DNA of 49,648 nucleotides from Oceanobacillus sp. J11TS1 (GCF_018333215.1 NZ_BORO01000027.1:1-49648), one strand, 5' to 3'. Numbered from the stretch's first letter, positions 24,396 to 34,868 are shown. Notes: generated by a model not told the origin, from the letters alone. Made by a program: numbers and translations.

Positions 24396-24588
24396 GGCTC
24401 TTCACCAAAACCTATTGTTGACAAACTAAGCTAAATTGATAATGGCAGCCGCTGCGACGGGTTTTTCTGCGGGGTCTCCACACTGGGACTGGGACTGCGA
24501 TTACTCGTCCCATAGAACACTGTTGCTAGCTAGTTTTCCACTACTATATTTATTCATATCTTTCAACCATTAATTTTGATGTTGATCC
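24396..24588. mobile_element. Short transposon-like element, copy 1
   Basis: The left end GGCTCTTCACCAAAACC is matched in inverted form at the right end (TTTCAACCATTAATTTTGATGTTGATCC). Copies 2 and 3 share both ends, the motif TATTTATTCAT before the right end, and GCTAGCTAGTTTTC. No transposase frame is present. The centre holds TTCTGCGGGGTCTCCACACTG and one GGGACTGCGATTACTCGTCCC hairpin. The GGCTCTTC end resembles ISL3-family ends, so it may be a MITE of that family. It takes up much of the 24283-24759 gap; the remainder shows nothing. Confidence 0.6.
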
Positions 24589-24759
24589 AATAAAAATGAT
24601 TCCTTATCGTTATTTATTATTTCACTTAATAAGACAAGTTATCATCTAACGCTAGCAGTCTAATTCTCTAATCTGAATAAAAAACAAATAGCAAGGTGTT
24701 ACAGGCATATTTTCACTTATCGATCTATGCGTAGGCTTCGTTTGCCAAATTACCTTTCC

Positions 24760-25332
24760 CTACAGTGGCGGATTAGCATGGCATTTACGACAGACTGGAT
24801 AATAGGAATCGTTTCCACCTATATGGATTTGTTCACCTGAATAGACAGGGGTTCCATTTTCATCTACACGTAAGTTCATGATCGCTTTTTTCGCGCAAAA
24901 CCAGCAAATCGTTTTCATCTCTTCAATTTTGTCTGCATAAAGTAAAAAATACTTACTTCCCTCAAATAATTCATTTTGGAAGTCATTTTTAAGCCCGAAT
25001 CCCATCACAGGAATATCAAGTTTATCCACAATATTAGCTAACTGTAAAACATGTTCTTTCTCTAAAAATTGTGCCTCATCTACTAAAACACAATAGGGCT
25101 TCTTTTCGCATTTATTTACAACATCGTATATGTTTGTTTCTTCAAAAATCGGAAGTGCTTTTCTTTTAATTCCTATTCTGCTTGAAACATAACCCACTTC
25201 ATCTCTATCATCAATGCCTGGAGTAAAAATTAAAACGGATTTATTCTGTTCTTCATAGTTATGAGCTACCTTTAATATTTCTACCGATTTCCCGCTATTC
25301 ATAGCTCCGTATTTAAAATATAACTGTGCCAC
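24760..25332 (-). CDS. tdk: Thymidine kinase
   Basis: Type II thymidine kinase, salvaging thymidine to dTMP. The P-loop YGAMNSGKS lies near residues 8-16, the DEAQF motif is present, and zinc ligands appear as CWFC and CRKCH. The frame opens with ATG at 25338 touching GGGGAGG; a GTG at 25330-25332, 6 bases after it, yields [15 protein letters not shown], the family N-terminus, so I use it (190 residues). The N-terminal block is closer to what I know of the Lactobacillales type ([14 protein letters not shown]) than of B. subtilis Tdk, though the position matches B. subtilis. Two related elements flank it. Confidence 0.92.
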   Translation of the reverse strand: MAQLYFKYGAMNSGKSVEILKVAHNYEEQNKSVLIFTPGIDDRDEVGYVSSRIGIKRKALPIFEETNIYDVVNKCEKKPYCVLVDEAQFLEKEHVLQLANIVDKLDIPVMGFGLKNDFQNELFEGSKYFLLYADKIEEMKTICWFCAKKAIMNLRVDENGTPVYSGEQIHIGGNDSYYPVCRKCHANPPL

Positions 25333-25373
25333 AAGCATCCTCCCCTTTATCTTTTTGTTTCAATAAGTATATA

Positions 25374-25608
25374 GCTCTTCACCAAAATCTTAGGTTAACA
25401 AATTAAGTTTGATAAATAGCGACCGCTACGTAAAAACACTACGCTTTCCGTGGGCTTGTCCTCAGCCTCCTCGAAAAAGAAGACCGCTTTTTCTGCGGGG
25501 TCTTCACACTGCGCATTCCCACAGGAGTCTCCGTATTTTTCCTTCGCTAGCTAGTTTTCACAACCGTATTTATTCATGTATTTCAACCATAGATTTTAGT
25601 GTTGACTC
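25374..25608. mobile_element. Short transposon-like element, copy 2
   Basis: Ends GCTCTTCACCAAAATC on the left and GATTTTAGTGTTGACTC on the right, same orientation as copy 1. The interior is fuller than copy 1 and carries GCTTTTTCTGCGGGGTC, CACACTGCGCATTCCC and TTCGCTAGCTAGTTTTC. No transposase remains. With copy 1 it brackets tdk as direct repeats. Apart from it and the rpmE terminator, 25333-25878 shows nothing; the minus frame 25719-25982 overlaps rpmE and is not supported. Confidence 0.6.
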
Positions 25609-25767
25609 AAGTATATTAAGTTACATTTTTTTGAATGGGAAACGAATTGCGTCCCCATCTGTCCGTTGTAATACAGCAGATAATTTTCACAATAAAAACG
25701 GACATTTTATTCTTTATGTCAAATGAAAAACATATCTATTTTTTCATACCAGATGGCCTTTAAAAGT

Positions 25768-25799
25768 AAAAAAACAGGCAACATTTTGCCTGTTTTTTT
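25768..25799 (-). terminator. rpmE terminator
   Basis: AAAAAAACAGGCA/TGCCTGTTTTTTT with a short loop, about 80 bp after the rpmE stop, with a strong T-run on both strands. Confidence 0.85.
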
Positions 25800-25878
25800 A
25801 AGATTCAATTCCTTACAAAAAACCTCTTTATACGGCATAGTTCCGATAAAACGGATATTGCTGTAATAAGTCAGATTA

Positions 25879-26124
25879 TTAGTTAAGGTTATATTTTTTC
25901 TTAAAGCGATCCACACGTCCACCGACTTTGTCAGCTTTTTGCTTACCAGTGTAGAATGGATGTGAATCAGAGCTGATTTCAACTTTTAATAGAGGGTATG
26001 TGTTACCATCTTCCCACTCAATTGTTTCGTCTGATCCTTTTGTTGATCCGCTTAAGAACTTGTAATTCGTGCTAGTATCTAGAAAAACAACTTTTCTGTA
26101 CTCTGGATGAATATCCTTTTTCAT
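25879..26124 (-). CDS. rpmE2: Ribosomal protein bL31, type B
   Basis: An 81-residue large-subunit protein. It lacks the CxxC zinc ligands of type A L31 and has the type B sequence ([37 protein letters not shown]). In B. subtilis the zinc-binding type A gene is at this rho-tdk locus and the type B gene is elsewhere under Zur; here the zinc-free form sits at the housekeeping locus. I see no Zur box. It has its own promoter and terminator. Confidence 0.95.
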   Translation of the reverse strand: MKKDIHPEYRKVVFLDTSTNYKFLSGSTKGSDETIEWEDGNTYPLLKVEISSDSHPFYTGKQKADKVGGRVDRFKKKYNLN

Positions 26125-26222
26125 GTTCTTCCACTCCTTTTTGCCCTGAGTCCCTTGGAAACAGAGTTATTGCAAGAGTCGTCAGAGATGCTTGTGCATC
26201 CTATCTAAACTCACACAGAAAG

Positions 26223-26251
26223 ATTATAACAGTCTATAGAATGAAATGCAA
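26223..26251 (-). promoter_or_regulatory. rpmE promoter
   Basis: Minus strand TTGCAT (26246-26251), 17-bp spacer, consensus TATAAT (26223-26228). The ~95-base leader holds a small GATGC/GCATC hairpin near 26190. Confidence 0.65.
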
Positions 26252-26290
26252 TAGCAGTTATTAACAAAAGACCAAATCACGTTGCATCTT

Positions 26291-27574
26291 TTACGAACGG
26301 TTTATCCCTTTTCTTTTCATTTCTTCTTCCATTTGTTGTAAAAATTCTTCATTATTCTTAGAGCTCTTCAGACGTTTTAAGAAACGATCCAAGAAGTCGT
26401 TCGAATCTTGCATGGTTTTACGAAGCAGCCACATTTTATCTAAATGTGATTTTTCTACTAGCAGCTCTTCTTTCCTTGTTCCTGAACGCAGGATATCAAT
26501 AGCTGGGAAGATTCGACGGTCAGCTAGGTGACGATTTAAGTGAAGCTCCATATTCCCAGTTCCTTTAAATTCTTCATAAATGACGTCATCCATACGTGAA
26601 CCTGTATCTACCAATGCTGTTGCTAAGATTGTGAAGCTGCCACCTTCTTCAATATTCCTCGCTGCTCCAAAGAAACGTTTTGGACGATGGAAAGCTGCTG
26701 GGTCAATACCACCAGATAATGTACGTCCGCTTGGAGGAATAACTAGGTTATAAGCACGAGCTAGACGTGTAATACTATCCATTAAAACGATGACATCGCG
26801 TTTATGCTCTACCAGTCGCATCGCACGTTCTAAAACAAGTTCAGATACTTTAATATGACTCTCTGGCACTTCATCAAATGTTGAAGAAACGACATCTACA
26901 TCTTTAGCTACAGAACGTTCAATATCTGTTACTTCCTCTGGACGTTCATCTACTAGCAGGATAATCAGTTTGGCATGCGGATGGTTTTTGGAGATACTGT
27001 TTGCAATTTCCTTAATCAGCATGGTTTTACCTGCTTTTGGCGGAGCAACAATTAAACCACGCTGCCCAAAGCCAACTGGTGTCATTAAATCCATGATTCG
27101 TGTCGATAATTGTTTTGTTTCTGTCTCTAATTTAATTGGACGGTTTGGATAAAGTGCCGTTAATGCAGGAAAATGCACACGTTCTTTTGACGAATCGGGA
27201 TCTTCATCATTTACAGCATCTACATGCAAGAGACCGTAGTAACGCTCATTTTCTTTTGGAGGACGGACCTTTCCTGATACCTTATCTCCATTCCTTAAAT
27301 CAAAACGGCGGATTTGAGAAGCAGAGATATAGATGTCCTCTGCACTCGGAGAATAATTAATCGGGCGCAGGAATCCAAATCCTTCAGAAGGAATAATTTC
27401 TAAGATTCCATCCATAAATAAAAACCCGTCTTTTTCTGCTTGCGCTTTTAATATTGCAAATATTAACTCTTTCTTTGTCAGCTTTGCATAATAAGAAATC
27501 TTATAATCTTTTGCAAGTGCATAAATTTCTTTTAATGTCATTGTCTCTAAGCTAGAGATTGTCAGTGTTGCCAT
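26291..27574 (-). CDS. rho: Transcription termination factor Rho
   Basis: A 427-residue hexameric RNA helicase. An N-terminal SAP-like helix bundle (residues 1-48) precedes the cold-shock RNA-binding domain (about 50-125, FGFLRP). The ATPase has Walker A APPKAGKT at 177-184 and Walker B IVLMDSITRLARAYN; the C-terminal domain ends GINRS. The start follows GGTGA. It is transcribed toward rpmE. Upstream lies a 1.1-kb gap. Confidence 0.97.
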   Translation of the reverse strand: MATLTISSLETMTLKEIYALAKDYKISYYAKLTKKELIFAILKAQAEKDGFLFMDGILEIIPSEGFGFLRPINYSPSAEDIYISASQIRRFDLRNGDKVSGKVRPPKENERYYGLLHVDAVNDEDPDSSKERVHFPALTALYPNRPIKLETETKQLSTRIMDLMTPVGFGQRGLIVAPPKAGKTMLIKEIANSISKNHPHAKLIILLVDERPEEVTDIERSVAKDVDVVSSTFDEVPESHIKVSELVLERAMRLVEHKRDVIVLMDSITRLARAYNLVIPPSGRTLSGGIDPAAFHRPKRFFGAARNIEEGGSFTILATALVDTGSRMDDVIYEEFKGTGNMELHLNRHLADRRIFPAIDILRSGTRKEELLVEKSHLDKMWLLRKTMQDSNDFLDRFLKRLKSSKNNEEFLQQMEEEMKRKGINRS

Positions 27575-28515
27575 TAAATCACCACGCCTGTTCTAGGTTC
27601 TTTTTATATTTTCATGTTGGAAGCATCCGTAAAATTCCTGTTCGCCAATCATAAGGATAACTTTTGATATGCAGATGACAATAAAAACAGGATACTGCGG
27701 ATATTTTCAACTTGGTCTATTCATATTCTATAGCTTTGTTACACCGCTATATTGTCCTCATTTCAACAATCCTCTTATTTTGTATACGCTTCACATAATA
27801 TAGATTTAGAAAAAGTCTATGTGAAAATCTAGTTAAAGCTACTGATTTTCCGCATCTAACACCATTGTTTGGTAGCTTATCAGTCATTTCATTTTATATG
27901 TGCTAATTTAAAATCTCATAACCTCGCGTTTTACACTTACTTCGCCTCTTCTTAACTCTAGAAATACGCTTTTTTTAACCTGATTACCCTATATATGTGG
28001 AAGGAATACTAAAGAAGACTTGCCTTGTTCAACAGAAGCATTTAGAAGTTATTATCCTGTTGTAACGTCTATCAAAATGACATATCAAAGTAAAGAGTGA
28101 TTCCCATTCGAGAACTGTTCATCAAGAGAAGCTAGACATTATCAACCTGGTTCATTGAATTGAACAAATAACCATTTTAGTAGAAGACGTAATCGCCAGA
28201 TCCCATTTTGAAGGGTGAACGAAAAGTTCCACTGTATGAAGGTTCATTTCACATTCCATTGTCAGACATTTAATCAAATCTTGGCTTTATTAAACATCTA
28301 TTATCATACTCTTTTACCGGTAAAGATTCAATACACTTTTTTGTCAAATTAGAGGAATTATTGTATCCATTTGTAAACGACTTTAAAATTCCACCTCAAG
28401 ATTCAAAAAAATTAAGATATTCAGGCGGGCTGTTCTAAATTTGGATGTTATTTTTGAAGATTAGCGTATAGTACTTCGCTCTGGGGTTTTAAAGGATTGA
28501 TTAAAATGATACATC

Positions 28516-28544
28516 AATATAAAGAGCTTTTGATTATCTGTCAA
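28516..28544 (-). promoter_or_regulatory. Promoter-like site in the rho-murAB gap
   Basis: Minus strand TTGACA (28539-28544), 17-bp spacer, TATATT (28516-28521). The nearest downstream gene is rho, about 940 bp away, so it would give a very long leader or a separate non-coding transcript. Confidence 0.4.
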
Positions 28545-28660
28545 AAACTCCCCTAAAATACAATGAACCCTCCTATTTTAAAGTTTCATGATCTAATTCG
28601 ACATTATTCATGTTTATGCATCAATTTGTCGAAGGATTATTTCGGGATCGCTAGATATTA

Positions 28661-28699
28661 TATAATAAAAGAGAAGGGGAAGTCTTCTCTTTTATTATA
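28661..28699 (-). terminator. murAB terminator
   Basis: TATAATAAAAGAGAA pairs exactly with TTCTCTTTTATTATA around a 9-base loop, starting 11 bp after the murAB stop. Confidence 0.85.
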
Positions 28700-28710
28700 C
28701 ACACACCTTT

Positions 28711-29997
28711 TTAAGTGTGCTGGTCTTGGAAGATTTCTGATTCCGTCATTTCTTCTCTCCAAATCGTTGCTCCTAAAGAAGAAAGCTTATCCGTTAAACT
28801 CTCATAGCCACGATCAATATGGTCCACACCGGTGATTTCTGTTACACCCTCTGCAAGCAATCCTGCTATCACAAGCGCTGCTCCAGCACGGAGGTCACTA
28901 GCTTTTACTTTAGCGCCTTCTAATTGCACCGGTCCGGAAACAATCACAGATCCACCTTCAACTTTTATTTCAGCATTCATGCGGCGAAGTTCGTCGATAT
29001 GCTTCAAACGCGCAGAATAAATTGTATCTGTAATAAGGCCTGAATTGTTTGCTTGCGTTAATAAGGTGGTGAAAGGCTGTTGTAGGTCTGTCGGAAAACC
29101 TGGATAAACAAGCGTCTTGATATCCACGCTCTCTAAAGATTTATTCCTAGCCACATATAATTGATCATTATGGGATTCGATATTAACATTCATTTCCCGC
29201 AACTTTGCGATTAATGACTCCATATGCTGCGGAATAACATTGTCAATGACAACTTCTTTCCCCATTGCAGCAGCTGCAATAGCATAAGTCCCAGCTTCAA
29301 TACGGTCAGGGATAATCGTATGCGTACAGCCATGTAAGGAAGGTACTCCATCAATACGAATCACATCGGTGCCAACGCCCTTAATTTTCGCACCCATATT
29401 TGTTAATAACGTTGCAACATCAATAATCTCGGGTTCTTTTGCAGCATTTTCAATAATGGTCTGTCCTTTTGCTTTTACTGCTGCAAGCATAATATTGATC
29501 GTAGCACCAACACTGACAACATCCAAATAAATACGTGCGCCTCGAAGTTCTTTGGCACGTAAATAAATGGCTCCCTGCTCATTTGTTACCTCTGCGCCAA
29601 GCGCTTCAAAGCCTTTAATATGCTGGTCAATCGGACGTGGACCTAAATAACATCCTCCAGGCAACCCAATGACTGCTTTATTAAATTTCCCAAGCATTGC
29701 TCCCATGAAATAATAGGATGCCCGAAGCTTTTTGACTCTCCCATTCGGCAATGGCATAGCTATCATCTTCTCCGGATGAATCGTCATGTCCTGACCATCT
29801 CGGGAGATTGTTCCACCAATTTCTTCCAACAAAGCACCTAATGTGTCTACATCAGAAATATTAGGCAATCCCTCAATTGTCACCGTAGAATCCGCAAGTA
29901 TGGCTGCAGGCAATAGAGCTACTGCACTATTTTTTGCACCGCTGATATGAACCTCTCCAGATAGTTCATGTCCACCCTCAATTAATAACTTTTGCAT
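28711..29997 (-). CDS. murAB: UDP-N-acetylglucosamine 1-carboxyvinyltransferase MurAB (MurZ)
   Basis: The second MurA paralogue of the window, 428 residues. Lys22 in SGAKNSAV and Cys116 in [17 protein letters not shown] are both present, so it should be active and fosfomycin-sensitive. The CYLGPRPID form distinguishes it from CAIGSRPID of murAA. Its place upstream of tal and fbaA is the B. subtilis murAB locus. The two copies probably give redundancy in cell-wall precursor supply. It has a strong terminator. Confidence 0.96.
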   Translation of the reverse strand: MQKLLIEGGHELSGEVHISGAKNSAVALLPAAILADSTVTIEGLPNISDVDTLGALLEEIGGTISRDGQDMTIHPEKMIAMPLPNGRVKKLRASYYFMGAMLGKFNKAVIGLPGGCYLGPRPIDQHIKGFEALGAEVTNEQGAIYLRAKELRGARIYLDVVSVGATINIMLAAVKAKGQTIIENAAKEPEIIDVATLLTNMGAKIKGVGTDVIRIDGVPSLHGCTHTIIPDRIEAGTYAIAAAAMGKEVVIDNVIPQHMESLIAKLREMNVNIESHNDQLYVARNKSLESVDIKTLVYPGFPTDLQQPFTTLLTQANNSGLITDTIYSARLKHIDELRRMNAEIKVEGGSVIVSGPVQLEGAKVKASDLRAGAALVIAGLLAEGVTEITGVDHIDRGYESLTDKLSSLGATIWREEMTESEIFQDQHT

Positions 29998-30039
29998 GTA
30001 AAAACCTCGTTCCTATGGAAGTGGATGTATCACTCCACA

Positions 30040-30137
30040 AGTTGTTTATCACGGAAAATTATCCGTAAGACGCCTTATTTTAAATAAGGCGGGAGATCGA
30101 AGCGAACTCCCTAAATTCATGTAGGGAGGATAGCAAG
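30040..30137 (+). mobile_element. Probable remnant right end of an IS200/IS605-type element
   Basis: Hairpin CGCCTTATTTTAAATAAGGCG (30071-30091), then GGGAGATCGAAGCGAA, then a second hairpin CTCCCTA/TAGGGAG (30107-30129) ending GGAGGATAGC. Two adjacent hairpins with a GGAGGAT-type end resemble the tnpB 3' flank and right end of IS200/IS605 elements. No tnpB frame remains. This is pattern memory, not alignment. Confidence 0.4.
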
Positions 30138-30190
30138 AAATCCTCACCAAATGAAGTTCCATTGTATAAGCTGCTTCTTCAAATAGATCA

Positions 30191-30403
30191 GTTCTCCACC
30201 AAAATCGATGGTTGAAAACAAGGTTACGTAGTCTTCTCACTGGGATCGGGGCTAGGACTGGGACTGCGATTACTCGCCCCACCGAAAAGCGTTGGGATTA
30301 CTCGTCCCATCATAAACCTTGTGTTTACTCGCCCCTGTAAACCATTGGTTCGATACCATATTTATTTCTTTATTCCAACACTAGCGATTTTGGTGTTGAT
30401 TGA
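30191..30403. mobile_element. Short transposon-like element, copy 3
   Basis: Left end GTTCTCCACCAAAATCGATG, right end GCGATTTTGGTGTTGATTG, matching the inverted CACCAAAATC ends of copies 1 and 2. The interior carries GGGACTGCGATTACTCGCCCC and two further partial copies of that hairpin. No gene. With the IS-like remnant it fills the 29998-30456 gap. Confidence 0.55.
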
Positions 30404-30456
30404 CCCACTATTTCTAACCTATTTATAGTGTTTGTCTTTTTTCCAACTCTATACAA

Positions 30457-31098
30457 TTAATTTTGTTTATTCCAATCTGCTAAGAATTTTTCAATTCCTT
30501 GATCCGTTAATGGGTGTTTTACTAAGGATGATAAAACGTTAAATGGAATGGTTGCAATATGCGCCCCGTTTAATGCAGCTTCTGTTACATGAATCGGGTG
30601 GCGGATAGATGCCGCGATAATTTCTGTTTGGATAGAATGACGATCAAAGATTGCAGCAACATTTGCAATCAATTCCATGCCATCTTGTCCAATATCATCT
30701 AATCTTCCTAAGAATGGAGATACATAGGTTGCACCTGCTCTAGCTGCCAGCAATGCTTGGTTCGCATTAAAGATTAATGTTACATTCGTTTTAATGTTTA
30801 AATCACTAAAAGCTTTAACCGCTTTCAATCCTTCTAGTGTCATTGGAACTTTCACAGTAATATTGGGTGCAATCGCAGCAAGTTCTTTCCCTTCTTCAAT
30901 CATGCCTTCTGCGTCTTCAGAAATAACTTCTGCACTTACAGATCCAGAAACTTCTTCTGTAATTTCACGCAAGCGATCATGGAAAGAAACGCCTTCTTTT
31001 GCTACTAAACTCGGATTTGTTGTAACACCTGCTAAAATACCAAGTTTATTTGCTTCTCTAATGTCCTCAATATTTGCTGTATCGATAAAAAATTTCAT
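30457..31098 (-). CDS. tal: Transaldolase (small, TalC-like)
   Basis: A 213-residue Schiff-base aldolase of the small transaldolase family in the pentose phosphate pathway. The N-terminus [16 protein letters not shown] and the active-site lysine in ITVKVPMT are characteristic, with [12 protein letters not shown] as the substrate loop. The B. subtilis orthologue is ywjH at this place next to fbaA. Small members can instead be fructose-6-phosphate aldolases; the locus favours transaldolase. Confidence 0.93.
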   Translation of the reverse strand: MKFFIDTANIEDIREANKLGILAGVTTNPSLVAKEGVSFHDRLREITEEVSGSVSAEVISEDAEGMIEEGKELAAIAPNITVKVPMTLEGLKAVKAFSDLNIKTNVTLIFNANQALLAARAGATYVSPFLGRLDDIGQDGMELIANVAAIFDRHSIQTEIIAASIRHPIHVTEAALNGAHIATIPFNVLSSLVKHPLTDQGIEKFLADWNKQN

Positions 31099-31126
31099 CT
31101 ACCATTTACCTCCCTAAAATTTTTAA

Positions 31127-31155
31127 CAAAAGCTGCACCATTGGTACAGCTTTTG
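31127..31155 (-). terminator. Hairpin between fbaA and tal
   Basis: CAAAAGCTG/CAGCTTTTG with an inner ACCA/TGGT pair. The following T-run on the minus strand is broken, so it may attenuate rather than stop transcription into tal. Confidence 0.6.
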
Positions 31156-31179
31156 CCGATTATCTATGAACTAAATCAT

Positions 31180-32034
31180 TCATGCTTTATTGGAAGAACC
31201 GAATTCACGCATTTTACCAATTACTGTTTCTTTAATAGCTGCAGTACCTGGTCCTAAATATTTACGAGGATCATATAATTCAGGTTTTGCTTCTAAAGTT
31301 GCACGAATTGCTGTTGTTTGAGAAATTTGGTTCTCTGTGTTTACATTGATTTTAGCAGTTCCTAAAGAAATTGCTTTTTGAATATCATGTGTAGGAATTC
31401 CGGTACCACCATGAAGTACTAATGGTACACTTACTAAATCTAAGATTTCTTTCATTTCTGTAAATCCTAGATTTGGCTCTCCCTGATATGGACCGTGAAC
31501 AGAACCTAAAGCTGGAGCTAAGCAATCAACATTCGCTTCCTTAACAAGACGTTCGCACTCTTCTTTGTCTGCATAGTTAATTCCGCCGATGACACCATCT
31601 TCTTCTCCACCAACAGTACCAACTTCTGCCTCAACAGATACGCCATGGATATGAGCAAGCTCAACCACTTTCTTTGTTAATGCAATATTCTCTTCAATTG
31701 GTGAATGAGATCCGTCAATCATGACAGAAGTAAACCCTGCATGGATTGCTTTTGCACAGTTCTCAAAGCTAGATCCGTGATCCAAATGGATTGCAACAGG
31801 TACCGTTGTCCCATAAGATTCCATCAAAGATTTAACCATAGCAACTACCACATTGTAGCCGCCCATATATTTTCCTGCACCCTCAGAAACCCCAAGAATT
31901 ACTGGTGAATTTTCTTCTTGTGCTGCTTGGAGAATAGCTTGGATATATTCTAGGTTGTTAATATTAAATTGACCTACTGCATATCCGTTCTCTTTTCCTT
32001 TTTCAAGCATTTCTTTCATTGATACTAAAGGCAT
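31180..32034 (-). CDS. fbaA: Fructose-bisphosphate aldolase, class II
   Basis: A zinc-dependent glycolytic and gluconeogenic aldolase. Zinc/substrate motifs are [20 protein letters not shown], and [10 protein letters not shown]; the C-terminus [10 protein letters not shown] is typical. The frame is open to 32082, but AAGGAGG lies 8 bases before ATG 32032-32034, and PLVSMKEML there is the family N-terminus, giving 284 residues. It is downstream of spo0F, as in B. subtilis. Confidence 0.96.
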   Translation of the reverse strand: MPLVSMKEMLEKGKENGYAVGQFNINNLEYIQAILQAAQEENSPVILGVSEGAGKYMGGYNVVVAMVKSLMESYGTTVPVAIHLDHGSSFENCAKAIHAGFTSVMIDGSHSPIEENIALTKKVVELAHIHGVSVEAEVGTVGGEEDGVIGGINYADKEECERLVKEANVDCLAPALGSVHGPYQGEPNLGFTEMKEILDLVSVPLVLHGGTGIPTHDIQKAISLGTAKINVNTENQISQTTAIRATLEAKPELYDPRKYLGPGTAAIKETVIGKMREFGSSNKA

Positions 32035-32138
32035 ACCAAGTTCCTCCTTCAATTTCATACGCATGAATCTGTCTGTATTCATTACTATATAAGAATACCA
32101 ATTCCATAGCTTAATCGCAACATAGTAGTTACGATTCC

Positions 32139-32501
32139 TTATTTTTTCTTTAAAATTTCCTCGGCCATATTACTTAACTTTGCTACATCAAAGGGTTTTG
32201 AAATGATTTTATCTGGTAAATTTCCACTCATTTCTTGTTTTGCAACTTCTGGGAGTCCACTAATTACAATAATTTTCGTGTTTATTTTCATTTTTTTGAT
32301 CTTTTGTATGACAGTATTCCCATCATAAATAGGAATTTGATAATCCAAAATCACTAAATCGCAAGGAGTTTTTGATAAATAATCGATTGCTTCTTTGCCG
32401 TTAGCTGCTAATGAAGTGCGATAGCCAGCTGTTTGAAAAACTTCTTGAAGTAACATACGAATTCCTATTTGATCATCAACAATTAGGATTGATTTTGTCA
32501 T
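32139..32501 (-). CDS. spo0F: Sporulation response regulator Spo0F
   Basis: A single receiver domain that passes phosphate from sensor kinases to Spo0B. The acidic pocket is DD near residues 9-10, the phospho-acceptor Asp is at about 53 (VILDYQIP), and the conserved Lys is in SKPFD. With ATG 32499-32501 (GGAGG 7 bases upstream) it has 120 residues; the GTG at 32507 touches the binding site. The switch loop reads VISGLPE where B. subtilis has IMTAYGE, so Ser replaces Thr and contacts to partners may differ. It is located upstream of fbaA, as in B. subtilis. Confidence 0.88.
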   Translation of the reverse strand: MTKSILIVDDQIGIRMLLQEVFQTAGYRTSLAANGKEAIDYLSKTPCDLVILDYQIPIYDGNTVIQKIKKMKINTKIIVISGLPEVAKQEMSGNLPDKIISKPFDVAKLSNMAEEILKKK

Positions 32502-32549
32502 ACTCACCCTCCGATATTATCTTTTTGAATTATTTCTCTGTAGTTTAAA

Positions 32550-32576
32550 ATTCGATAAATCTTATTATTCTCCTGC
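32550..32576 (-). promoter_or_regulatory. Candidate sigma-H promoter of spo0F
   Basis: Minus strand GCAGGAGAA (-35 type) and CGAAT (-10 type), separated by about 13 bases, fit RWAGGANNT-N14-HGAAT with one base less spacing. ATCGAA there is also one base from the Spo0A box TGTCGAA. It lies about 50-75 bp before spo0F. Confidence 0.45.
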
Positions 32577-32624
32577 TTACTAAGTTATGTACCCTCTTTT
32601 TTGGCGTTGATCCTCTTTTTCTTC

Positions 32625-32750
32625 GGGGGCTCCACACTGGGACTGGGACTGGAACTGCGGTTACTCGTCCCATCGAAGAACTTTTGCGGTTACTCGTCCC
32701 ATCGAAGAGCTTTTGCGATTACTCGTACCATCATAAATGTTTGCTGTAAT
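32625..32750. repeat. GGGAC-hairpin repeat, three units
   Basis: After TCGGGGGCTCCACACTGGGACTGGGACT come units reading GCGGTTACTCGTCCCATCGAA at a 29-bp period, the last diverged to CGTACC. The lead-in matches the centre of the transposon-like elements. It lies between spo0F and the pyrG terminator, where B. subtilis has ywjG; no gene is visible. Confidence 0.7.
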
Positions 32751-32763
32751 TTTATACTAACAC

Positions 32764-32809
32764 AAAAAAACGAGGATATTCACTCATTTAATGAATACCC
32801 TCGTTTTTT
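32764..32809 (-). terminator. pyrG terminator
   Basis: AAAAAACGAGG and CCTCGTTTTTT flank an inner ATTCA/TGAAT stem; a T-run follows on both strands. 16 bp after the pyrG stop. Confidence 0.85.
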
Positions 32810-32824
32810 AACTTTATTTAATGA

Positions 32825-34435
<1,611 letters not shown>

Positions 34436-34585
34436 TCATCCTTCTTTCTTTATTTTATATGTTTTTCATTTAAATAAATTTGGTCGTTCTTTGGAATGTA
34501 TTATCCTTTCCTTATCTTTTACATTGATAATGAAAGTTATAATGATAATATTGTTTTACTTCCTTTATTTTCTTATCTAACAAGA

Positions 34586-34680
34586 AAAGCGTTTCCCCCT
34601 CTCACTCCTGGGGGAAACGCTTTGTAATTATATTCAAAGAGCCCAATAAAGATTCTACTGTTAGTCCATGTAAAAGTCAA
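34586..34680 (-). promoter_or_regulatory. pyrG promoter and GGGCTC attenuator
   Basis: Minus strand TTGACT (34675-34680), 17-bp spacer, TAGAAT (34652-34657), then 7 bases to GGGCTC (34644-34639). About 20 bases later is a 14-bp stem AAAGCGTTTCCCCC/GGGGGAAACGCTTT (34623-34586) and TTTTCTTGTT. This is the layout of B. subtilis pyrG: at low CTP, polymerase stutters G at GGG, and the poly-G 5' end pairs with the C/U-rich side of the terminator, allowing read-through. 34690-34868 shows nothing else. Confidence 0.85.
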
Positions 34681-34868
34681 GCATTGAAATGACATGATTC
34701 ACATTTGATTAAATGAAAACCTCTCTAAGACGGAGCGGCGCAACTTCCCTATTTACTAAAAATAGCTGGAACATATCGGGATTATACCAAACTGGTTTCA
34801 GCTATTCAGCAGCTTCATAGGGCTTCCCTTTTAAAGGTGAACTGGACGGCTCCCGTTTTATATCGGTC

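Larger units (their letters stand above)
27575..28710. other. 1.1-kb gap without a recognisable gene (glpX position)
   Basis: No long frame and no familiar motif appears on either strand; the sequence is AT-rich with scattered stops. B. subtilis has glpX between rho and murAB; it is missing here. A stretch near 28090-28260 reads like fragments of a decayed frame, but I cannot name it. It contains a 12-bp palindrome TTTACCGGTAAA (28313-28324), a promoter-like site (28516-28544) and the murAB terminator (28661-28699). Confidence 0.6.

Noticed and set aside
25719-25982. Minus-strand frame overlapping rpmE and its terminator
   Set aside because: It is out of frame with rpmE and includes the terminator hairpin; no family resemblance.
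28563-28835. Plus-strand 90-residue frame at the murAB end
   Set aside because: It runs through the murAB terminator and into the antisense of murAB, with no binding site.
30049-30282. Minus-strand 77-residue frame upstream of murAB
   Set aside because: It covers the IS-like remnant hairpins and the transposon-like element; the translation has no protein character.
34586-34623. Terminator of rpoE
   Set aside because: It lies about 245 bp after the rpoE stop and just after a promoter with a GGGCTC start, so it fits better as the pyrG attenuator.
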